From Harmothoe impar (Eukaryota > Annelida > Polychaeta > Phyllodocida > Polynoidae), in NCBI GenBank assembly GCA_947462335.1, contig OX381706.1:12128784-12192783 (forward strand): a stretch of DNA of 64,000 bases. The letters run 5' to 3'. Made by a program: the position numbers and the translations under genes. Below are positions 56,241-64,000 of this stretch, in pieces (positions within the stretch are counted from its first letter, which is position 1; every line of letters starts with the position of its first letter). The notes beneath the pieces were generated by a model. That model was not told the origin of the DNA. It made no database searches and worked only from the letters and a program-made list of their open reading frames with translations.

Positions 56241-56741
56241 GATTTGGCTGGGCTGGTCCCTGGTGACCAGGGGAATACAATTGGTACCAGAGGCACACCT
56301 GATGGCGCCACCAGTATCTCGCTAGTGCCTAATAGGCACAAGGCTTGCCCAGTCTAGCACATAGGGTGAGCTTCTTCACACAGGGCTCACCCTACCTTGC
56401 TCTATGGGCAATGCTCGCACTAGTCTCACCCTTCCTCACCCCAGTTTCCTGGGTACCTATTTACACCTGTGCAACTTTAGTATGATTTGGTTTTAATTTA
56501 CTATGGTATACAATGATGCTTTTTCATGAGGGTTGTTCATCAATGTGTCATAAAGGTACTGACACATCAGCATCTGGTGACCAAACTGCTACTACCATAA
56601 AACCTCGCATATAAGCCCAACTAGCATATTAGCCACACCCCTAACTATATAAGCCAGAGAGGGGTTCTGAAAATTGCTAATTACTGTACTATACTAAAGC
56701 TGCACCCTATGTAAGGCATGTTTGGTATCAAAAGAAAGCTG

Positions 56742-57116
56742 CACTGTTAGAAGTAAGTAGTGTTCCTGTACAGCAAATACTGGGGGCAACTTTGGTTCCA
56801 GTAGATTGTGCTATAGACCTAAAGCAAGTCAGCTTATGTATATTTGCAGCACATAAACTGTACAGTAATAGCAAAATCTACTGTTACTGTAGAGCAGAAT
56901 TAATTGTAAAACCAAATCTGAAGGTCCTGGGTTCGCCTCCCACTGCTGGTGATATTTTTAATCATCCATGTGAGGGGAAAATGAATTTTAGGTGAATGTA
57001 GGTAAAACAAGAGAACCTGCGGTGTTGGAGATGGTCATATTGGGATATAAGCTACCTGTGCCATGTCTGTATTAAATGAGCTACAGCCTTGTTGCTAGAG
57101 ATCCCTAATGAGAGGT
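56742..57116. mobile_element. Composite repeat, interrupted copy, part 1
   Basis: It matches 52664-53115 from CACTGTTAGAAGTAAGTAG to CCCTAATGAGAGGT, with two internal deletions that remove most of the tRNA-like block. It continues at 61750. Confidence 0.8.
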
Positions 57117-57204
57117 CCCAGCAAACTGGGGTGACTCGTGGCCATCCTGAGTGAGGTCCTCACTCATGTGCTAGATGGAATAAAACTGAGTGATGTGTCA
57201 CCAT

Positions 57205-57417
57205 CAATCACTGAGCATCACCAGGGATGGCCAAGCTGGTGATCACTGAGCATCACCAGGGATGGCCACGCTGGTGATCACTCAGCATCACCAGGGATGG
57301 CCACGCTGGTGATCACTCAGCATCACCAGGGATGGCCACGCTGGTGATCACTCAGCATCACCAGGGATGGCCACCCTGGTGATCACTCAGCATCACCAAT
57401 GATGGCCACACTGGTGA
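57205..57417 (+). repeat. 35-bp minisatellite, about six units
   Basis: Units start at 57239, 57274, 57309, 57344 and 57379, preceded by a partial unit. Words: GTGATCACTCAGCATCACCA and GGGATGGCCACGCTG. GTGATCAC is itself a palindrome. Related GTGATCACC and GAGTGATGAGTC words recur at the other end of the same element. Confidence 0.95.
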
Positions 57418-57759
57418 ACATTCAGCAATGGCACATTGCACTGAGGCAGGGGAGGGGGGGATATTTCATTCATAACATTGACAACATCATTTAAGCTGTT
57501 CATCCAGACTCTCTTCTTCTCTTGGTAATGATGAATACTTGATGTCCTTGTGGGTGTTTCTGTTTAAATATAAGCAAACATAATGGATTATTATGGAGGA
57601 ACACAGTGTACATGGCAAATGTTACTTTGAAAGTGAAATTCCCCTTTTATCACGATAACAATTATGTTAAACTAGCTACGTGAGCTACGGGCGTCTCTGT
57701 CCGCGAAAACGGGACTCGTGAGTGCTATCTGCACTTCCCATCATCATAGCCAAGCCCCA

Positions 57760-58612
57760 CCCAGTAAACACAACGACGTTGGTCAGACGTAAATCTACGC
57801 TGAATTTTGGTCTGAACTACGTAATTTTAGTAGGTTTATCAACGTCAAAACGTTAAGGTTTATTTACCAATCTCAAACATGCAGGTCTGATTTAGGTAGC
57901 TCCTGAAGACATAAATCTATGTTTAACACATTACATATAATTCTACATAGTTGGACTCAGACAAAGACTTGTAATATATTGCAGACAAATTTACATTTAC
58001 AAACAATATTCATACAAAGTAACTACTATAATTTTCAATCTCATCTCATTCTACATAGTATATTCTTGTAGTTCAATTGAACAGCCTGACAGTATAGATC
58101 TGTTGAATAGTTTTGGCTGCAGAGAGGCTTTGTATTTCTTCCATTACCACCAATGTGGTGTCCTCACAGTAAAGTGCCTCAAAGCACCTATTCATGCACA
58201 ATATTTTAATCACCTGTCCTTTATATATAAATATTCTATTGAATGCGGTTTATTTGCATGATATTGAATTCACAATTAATGAGAATTTACTGCTTGAATG
58301 TGGTAGATTTGTTAAGGAGCTGTAATATACTCTCCATAATTGATAGTGCTGCCACCTAGTGTGACACGGAAAAGTCATCTACCCAATTGAAGTTGAAAAG
58401 TTACGTCTTTTAACGTAGATCTACGTAGAATTTTTACGTCTGAATGAGGTAGATCAACGTAAATCAGATGTCTACATCTGTTGAAAGTAAATAAACCTTA
58501 ATGTTTTGACGTCTACAAACCTTCGCAAATTACCAATCTCAAACCTTTTGGTTGGACATCTACCTAGAGAAACCTCTGAGCTACGTTGGAACTACGTAGG
58601 GTGTTTACTGGG
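57760..58612. mobile_element. Nested element with CCCAGTAAACAC ends
   Basis: CCCAGTAAACAC on the left mirrors GTGTTTACTGGG on the right. CA stands on both sides (57758-57759 and 58613-58614), a possible 2-bp target duplication. Subterminal stretches facing each other are rich in ACGT words: GACGTAAATCTACG on the left and GATCTACGTAGAATTTTTAC on the right. It contains a CTCF-like word at 58349. It has no coding capacity. Confidence 0.75.
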
Positions 58613-59196
58613 CAGATGCCTCAAATATCAAACATTATACATGTATGGAATCCTTATAATGTTGTCCATCATCCTGTTATATTTTTATAATGTTTTACAT
58701 AAGTTATATTAGCGAAAAGGCCAAAATCGTCTGGGGTAACCCATGAGTTCACTGGGTCCAGTCACGGCCACACTGGCCAACTTACAGGAGTTACATTTCT
58801 GATTTTGCCACTAGATAGTAGCAGGGGAATCCTGGATTTAGGGGTTCAGTTAGTGAGAAGAGATACACAGCTTTCCGTGGGTACAATTACCATCTTTGTA
58901 CTACAACTATAAGTATATTATAAATCTAAGTTGTTTTTTGCAAAGCTCACCACTTAAACATGGCTGAACAGATCACTATGATAATTATCTGTCCTTATAA
59001 TTTGATTAATTAGGAATACAGTCATGTATGATAGAAGGGTATTTGGATTGTGTAAGGTCATGGCAAACTTGGAATAAAATACGGGAGTAGCAAGTTTTCC
59101 TAGGGCACACTGCCAGGCACGCTCCTCTGCCCCCCCCCCCCGGCTCCTCAGGCCCCTATGGGCCGCCAGCAGTGACTGCAGGAGGCGTGGTATGCA

Positions 59197-59231
59197 CCCC
59201 CCCCCCGCCCCCCCCCCCCCCCCCCCCCCCC
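59197..59231 (+). repeat. Poly-C tract with one interruption
   Basis: 35 bases, all C except one G at 59207. A second run of C lies at 59131-59140. Expect length errors. Confidence 0.9.
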
Positions 59232-59278
59232 GCAACGGACCCCATGGCACTGCTGGCCGTATCATTGTGGCCTGTTAT

Positions 59279-59712
59279 GAAACACTCGTAATGTGAGTTT
59301 AAAATGACATACAGACAAAAGTAAATAGCCTATCATGAGCAGATTTGTCTGGTCTTTCATTTAATGTGACTTTCAAAGAGCTGGGATATCTGGGTATATG
59401 CGGCACATTTAGGTAAAGACACTATGCTTTTTTCACCGACACTTTACTTGGCAGGACGAGTATCATGAGATTTCTCATATGACATGACACGTTTTGAAAC
59501 ACTCGTAATGTGAGTTTAAAATGACATACAGACAAAAGTAAATAGCCTATCATGAGCGGATTTGTCTGGTCTTTCATTTACTGTTACTTTCAAAGAGCTG
59601 GGATGTCTGGGTATATGCGGCACATTTATGTAAAGACACTATGCTTTTTACACCAACACTTTACTTGGCTGGACTAGTATTATCAGATTTCTCATATAAC
59701 ATGACATGTTTT
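59279..59712 (+). repeat. 217-bp tandem repeat, two copies
   Basis: Units begin GAAACACTCGTAATGTGAG at 59279 and 59496. A third start at 59713 runs only 12 bases before switching into the next array. The copies differ by about ten substitutions. Confidence 0.9.
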
Positions 59713-59723
59713 GAAACACTCGT

Positions 59724-60380
59724 AATTTGCATATTTTATGCTAATTAGGCATGAAATCTTAGGATTATGAGGTAAATAATATTTCCAATGGAACGGGTAA
59801 ACTCAAAAAACCTGTGTGATAATTTTTTGGTATTATGATGTGCTTTTACAGAATTATTGAATACCTAATGTTAATCTCGGTGCTGCTAATTAGCATATTT
59901 TATGCTAATTAGGCATGAAATCTTAGGATTATGAGGTAAATAATATTTCCAATGGAATGGGCATACTTGAAAATCCCCTGTGTGATAATTTCATGGTATT
60001 ATGATGTGCTTTTACAGAATTATTGAATACCTTATGTTAATCTCGGTGCTGCTAATTAGCATAAAATATGCTAATTAGGCATGAAATCTTAGGATTATGA
60101 GGTAGATAATATTTCCAATGGAACGGGCATACTTGAAAACCCCCTGTGTGATAATTTCATGGTATTATGATGTGCTTTTACAAAATTATGAATACCTAAT
60201 GTTAATCTCGGTGCTGCTAATTAGCATATTTATGCTAATTAGGCATAAAATCTTAGGATTATGAGGAAAATAATATCTCCAATGGAACGGGTCTACTTGA
60301 AAACCCCTGTGTGCTAATTTCATGGTATTATGATGTGCTGTTGCAGAGTTATTGAATAAATGCTGTTAATCTTAGCTAAT
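59724..60380 (+). repeat. About 165-bp tandem repeat, four copies
   Basis: Units start near 59724, 59888, 60054 and 60219. Each begins AATTAGCATATTTTATGCTA (a palindromic start) followed by ATTAGGCATGAAATCTTAGG. The fourth is most diverged and fades at about 60370. Confidence 0.9.
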
Positions 60381-61495
60381 CCTTGTGCCATGGCCTTAAT
60401 CCTTATCTCTATTGTTTCTAGTTTAATCAGATTCCCCTTATCTGAGACATAATGAGCTGTTTTTTTGCCAATTGTGTCGCAAGTTTTGCTCCAAATTCCA
60501 AAATTCCAAAAGAATTTTGCTCCTCAGAGCGTGCCCCATTTGAAATGTACTTAAATAAGATGATTATAGGATAACACAATTATCAATTCACGTAGCTAGT
60601 TAAACATATATAAAAATATTAAAATATAAGATAGGTAGAGAAAGTGCCAAAACTACTGTAGAACTTACCAATAAATGTGCCATTCCAGTCAGTGAATATA
60701 GTTCCTACCTATAATTATGAAAATAGCAAAGCAGAAGATATTAGAGAAAAAGAGACATAAAATAGGCAAGAACAGTTACTGTAGAATTCACAATCAGCTG
60801 ATGGCTGAGATTTCACCATGACTTATATAGGACAACCCACCTCACGTCTGTTCTCCTTGCCAGTCTCTGCCTGTCTGTTGTGAAAGCTAGAAATTTCCAC
60901 TGAGAACAAAGAAAGGGCGGGAAATTTGAAATGGACCAATCAGAACTCAGGAACCCAGGATGTGTATGACAGTGAGTGATCATGCGCCATCCTGAGTGAG
61001 ATTCACCACGAGTGGCGCCTAGTCACTCAGTGAGTGAGAACCATGTTGGTGACTGTGAGAGATGATGTGCCATGCTGAGTGAGAGCTGCCATGTTGGTCA
61101 GACAAAGAAAGTTCCCCTTTTATCACTCAATGCAAGAATGTTTTACCATACTGTTGAGAATCCTTACTTGTTACTCATGATTATATGATACCATGATGGT
61201 CATTGGATATCATACTTTCCTATTCTTGTTAGAGCAAGGCTGATCAATGTCTATATACTATGTAAAATGTAGATAATTCCATTTCCCATAGACAACTCAA
61301 AATTCTATTTTCTGTCTTAAATCTTAATCTAAAATCATATTGTTGGCTACCATGATGTGCACATTTTCATAATGATTATAATCATGTAAAAATCTGGTCC
61401 ATATGTGCAATAATATTAATAGAATCAACATCAACTTCTATTCCCCCCTGCAAAATACAAGCAGTATACATCCAATGCTAATATCCTGGTGATGC
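60381..61495. other. Unassigned part of the 4.6-kb element
   Basis: AT-rich DNA with no frame of note. GAGTGAG and CATGCTGAGTGAG words at about 60970-61090 relate it to the terminal repeats of the element. Confidence 0.45.
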
Positions 61496-61499
61496 TGAG

Positions 61500-61690
61500 T
61501 GAGCTCACCACAATTGGGAAATGAGTGATGAGTCACCAAGCTGAGTGAGACCCACCAGGAGTGGCGCATTGTCACTCAGCGTGTGATCACGACAGTGGCG
61601 AGATGAGTGATGAGTCGCCATGCTGAGTGAGACTCACCAACAGTGGCGCATTGTCACTTAGTGTGTGATCACCATACATACCAGTGTGTG
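61500..61690 (+). repeat. About 82-bp degenerate tandem repeat
   Basis: ATGAGTGATGAGTC, then GCTGAGTGAGAC, CAC, GTGGCGCATTGTCACT and GTGTGATCAC occur twice in order (61522 and 61604), with a partial third. The vocabulary is that of the left-end minisatellite, so both ends of the element carry related subterminal arrays. Confidence 0.75.
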
Positions 61691-61751
61691 ATGTATAGTA
61701 GTCACCATACATCACCAGGCATGGCGAGGGATCACCCCAGTTTGCTGGGGT

Positions 61752-61904
61752 GGCTAGACCAAGGATCGATCCCACGACCTCTCGTGTACATATTACAGGG
61801 AAAAGTGCTGTAGATCTACAATTCACTACCGTAACCTGCATCTATAGTAACAGAATTGTACATGTACAGTAACATTTGCTGTATTATTCTTTACAGCTAA
61901 AGTA
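61752..61904. mobile_element. Composite repeat, interrupted copy, part 2
   Basis: It resumes exactly where part 1 stopped: GGCTAGACCAAGGATCGATC matches 53116 onwards. It runs to TA at 61903-61904, matching 53267-53268. Confidence 0.85.
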
Positions 61905-63104
61905 GTGGAGACCGGGGCACGTTGAACCACTTTAGCACCTTTATTTTTTTCCTGACCTTGTTAAAGGAATCTGAGCTTTGATTTTTTATCAAGCAGTTAC
62001 CTTGTATCATTGCAATATAAGCAAGGCAAATGTGGTCTTTTCTTATATTTTTCTTGAATTTTTGAAAATAAAATCTTAGGGTGGTTCAATGTGCCCCATG
62101 CCCGGGGTAGGTTGATCCACCCACCGGGGCACCTTGAACCACATACGTTGAACGATCCAAACAATCACCAATATAGATCAATAATTGAAACTTTGGTTGG
62201 AATTAGTTACTATTGTTCCTTTTTCATAGGATTCAATGCAAAAAATACATATTCAATGCACGAAAATCACTGAATTATAGTTTCTATAGAAGTGACTGAG
62301 TTTGTACTTTACAGATTTTTCTAAGGGTCAAATTAAACCAGTTTAAGAGCATTCCTGTTATTTGTTAAGTCTGAATAAATCTTTGATTACATTCTTCTAT
62401 GATGTAATGCACTTTTCTGCCTCTGAAAAGTAATAAATATAGGGAATAAAGACACTGTAAATATGTTACACAAGAATTTGTTTTTACAAACCGTAAACTA
62501 TGTATTCTATCATAACTTTATGACCAAATTGTATCGAATTTGTTTATGTCATTATCCATATTATCTTCCCTTGATACACTACTAACATTGCATCATTATT
62601 CAGTCATTTAATTGTCTTAACACCATTGCCAAAGAGCCCCTAAAATTGGGGCACCTTGAGCCGGCTCAAGGTGCCCCAGAGCTTGAAGCACCTTGAGCAT
62701 GGTTCAAGGTGCCCCGTTTTTTGTGGCTCAATGTGCCCCATGCTGGTCATCACAGATAACATTGATGTTATTCAAATTACATAAGACACCTAGCAGTAAA
62801 GTTGGGTTCTATTCATGGGTTCATATGTATACTTCGGCCTCCATAGAGATCTTAGGCTAGCAATGTTTTTTAATGACACAGGAACAAAAGTATACCAATT
62901 GCAAATATCTAGTTTCAAGGCCATAAACCTTTAATGTTGTCTAACTTTCTCATCAGCATCCTAAACTCATCATGATGTTGCCGATCTGAACTGTCTATAT
63001 AAGGGGGTAATGTGGTAGGCATACTGCCAGAAAATTCCCAAAGGAATAGCAAAGAGAGCAGGCGGCTCAACGTGCCCGGGTGGTCAACGTGCCCCGGTCT
63101 CCCC
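61905..63104. mobile_element. 1200-bp element with GTGGAGACCGGGGCACGTTG ends and TA duplication
   Basis: The left end GTGGAGACCGGGGCACGTTG is mirrored at the right as CAACGTGCCCCGGTCTCCCC with one mismatch near the tip. TA stands on both sides, and the reference copy has one TA. Inside, GGGGCACCTTGAACC and its complement recur many times (62080-62150 and 62650-62740). No frame above 60 codons exists, so it is non-autonomous. The TA target fits Tc1/mariner-like transposition. Confidence 0.9.
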
Positions 63105-63159
63105 TACTGTACATTTACAGCAAATATTGCTGTTCACGAACAACAACTTTTTACAGTGT
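63105..63159. mobile_element. Composite repeat, interrupted copy, part 3 (right end)
   Basis: TACTGTACATTTACAGCAAA to ACTTTTTACAGTGTG matches 53267-53321 and completes the copy that started at 56742. Confidence 0.85.
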
Positions 63160-63560
63160 GAGTCTGACAAGCATACAGGCCGCGATTTTTTATGGTATGT
63201 ATGTATATCTGGGTATGTCTGTCTACACATGCAGGTGTCCGCATCTTTGTGGTCAGATATTCCTGGTAAATTGCTTTTTTTGGCGAGAAGGGGATCAAAT
63301 TGAGGGAAGCCGGCCACAGTAAGACTGTCTATAAACTTGGGTGCATTTAATAAGCACCATTACTGACCTGTCTTTGTGATGGACAGGTTTGCAATGTACA
63401 GTTGACCTAACCTCACTCAGCGGGAAAATGACACAAGGCTAGGACGGTGACGAAGGCGCGGGACTGGTTATCGGTGGATTTTGGTGAATTTACAAGGTGG
63501 AAACGACTGAGCCCAGCAGTTAACCTGCGTAAAGGCTTCTAGAACCTCTATACACTACCA
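63160..63560 (+). other. Leader region upstream of the LINE-like ORF1
   Basis: The part from about 63410 is more CpG-rich (CGGTGACGAAGGCGCGGGAC). LINE 5' untranslated regions often contain such internal promoters. The 5' boundary of the element cannot be placed. The first 250 bases show no feature. Confidence 0.35.
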
Positions 63561-64000
63561 ATGTCCAGATTATCCTCCAGGATTACGAGAAATTCGAATA
63601 ACAGCGAGCCACACGTTGAACTCCCACACCGGAAGCGTCAGGGCGGCCATTCCAAGATGGCGGAGAAAAACCCAAACGTAAACAAAGAACCGGCTGCACA
63701 ACTGGAATTTCTACCTAGGCTCCACAGTAAGTCCTCTACGGCTGACATGGTAGCCAAAATAAATGAACTAGAAACTCGACAATATGCTCAAGAAGGTTTA
63801 ACCTCCAGATCGCTTGATTTAATCAATGAAATTGAAAAAAGAGTGAAGTCGAACGAGGGTACACTCGGGGAAGCCACTGCTACCTTCGCCGACATAACTG
63901 AAAAGCTTAGCCTGATCAACATAAAGACCGATAACATGGGAAATGCTATCTCCACAAACTCTGAGGATATAAAAATCATGAGTGCTTCCAATGCAAAACT
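63561..64000 (+). CDS. Probable LINE (L1/Tx1-like) ORF1, 5' part, cut by the window edge
   Basis: An open frame begins with ATG at 63561 and runs without a stop for 146 codons to the edge. It starts MSRLSSRITRNSNNSE. The first 45 residues are basic and low in complexity. From about residue 65 a heptad-like, charged, leucine- and isoleucine-rich helix follows (words MVAKINELETRQYAQEG, LDLINEIEKRVKSNEG, LSLINIKTDN), typical of the coiled coil of L1-type ORF1 RNA-binding chaperones. An alternative in-frame start is ATG 63657 (residue 33) within AAGATGGCGG, a YY1-type word. The RRM and C-terminal domains would lie outside the window. A host coiled-coil protein exon is the alternative. Composition is unlike the flanking AT-rich repeats. 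Confidence 0.55.
   Translation, partial: MSRLSSRITRNSNNSEPHVELPHRKRQGGHSKMAEKNPNVNKEPAAQLEFLPRLHSKSSTADMVAKINELETRQYAQEGLTSRSLDLINEIEKRVKSNEGTLGEATATFADITEKLSLINIKTDNMGNAISTNSEDIKIMSASNAK

Larger units (their letters stand above)
54457..56453. mobile_element. Element with CCCAGGAAACTGGGG ends and inverted tRNA-like modules
   Basis: CCCAGGAAACTGGGGTGAG at the left is perfectly mirrored at the right (56435-56453). Subterminal TGAGG and CTAGCCC-type words also mirror. The interior is mostly tRNA-like modules and a long inverted repeat (55578-55760 against 56058-56240). The flanking dinucleotides are AT and TA, so no target duplication is certain. The ends resemble those of the element at 57117-61749. 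No transposase frame is seen. A 68-codon frame at 55430 is unrecognised. Confidence 0.7.
57117..61749. mobile_element. 4.6-kb element with CCCAGCAAACTGGGG ends
   Basis: CCCAGCAAACTGGGGTGA at the left is perfectly mirrored at the right. GT flanks both sides (57115-57116 and 61750-61751), and the reference copy has a single GT there (53115-53116 region), consistent with a 2-bp target duplication. Content: 35-bp minisatellite, a nested CCCAGTAAACAC element, C-tracts, 217-bp and 165-bp tandem arrays, and degenerate GAGTGATGAGTC repeats at 61500-61690. No transposase frame is seen, so it is non-autonomous. Confidence 0.75.

Noticed and set aside
57205..57417. CRISPR-like regular array
   Set aside because: Units are contiguous 35-bp repeats with no spacers, in a eukaryote-like context. 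It is a minisatellite.
61587..61841. 84-codon minus frame
   Set aside because: It spans the junction of the 4.6-kb element and the composite repeat and cannot be a single gene.

Overview
The window reads as intergenic or intronic DNA from an animal genome. By eye it is AT-leaning, and I find no open frame longer than about 150 codons, no operons and no ribosome-binding sites. It holds many non-autonomous DNA transposons with short target duplications, tRNA-derived repeats, minisatellites, foldback DNA, and the start of a LINE-like ORF1 running off the right edge. The density of MITEs and the repeat style suggest an invertebrate deuterostome such as an amphioxus. That assignment is inference and the sequence alone does not prove it. 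No rRNA gene, CRISPR array or intact multi-exon gene was recognised.

Region 1-36240: an ACATACGG-rich foldback element at the left edge is followed by three collinear, diverged paralogous segments: A (330-11110), B (15612-32480) and C (32385-36240). They share tens of blocks in the same order and differ mainly by transposon insertions. A and C therefore supply pre-insertion sites for elements in the other copies: a TTAA-flanked element, a hAT-type MITE and a GGCC-ended MITE in C, and a minisatellite foldback in B. Between A and B lie a perfect palindrome with 44-bp arms, a GA microsatellite, a stretch with nothing recognisable and a TATAAGCC-rich element. One A block (6421-7001) carries an inverted CCAAT, a TATA box and AATAAA. 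Two other blocks stay open in the same frame in both copies.

Region 36240-46700: a CpG-rich, promoter-like stretch (36885-37330) carries a CRE, ETS and CCAAT motifs and a candidate short first coding exon. After it come many small inverted-repeat elements and ACTGTA/TTTACAGCA arrays.

Region 46700-52000: a nearly perfect tandem duplication of 1629 bp is followed by two more CpG-rich stretches (50040-50180 and 50500-50690) with YY1, E-box, ETS and ISRE-like motifs. A candidate short first exon at 51700 follows.

Region 52389-63160: a stack of nested elements. A complete composite repeat (52663-53322) is the reference. A second copy (56742-63159) is interrupted first by a 4.6-kb element with CCCAGCAAACTGGGG ends and then by a 1200-bp element with GTGGAGACCGGGG ends. 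The second interruption is flanked by a TA duplication that the reference copy shows empty. A related element with CCCAGGAAACTGGGG ends (54457-56453) carries tRNA-like modules in inverted pairs.

Region 63160-64000: a leader region and the first 146 codons of a probable LINE ORF1 that is open to the window edge.
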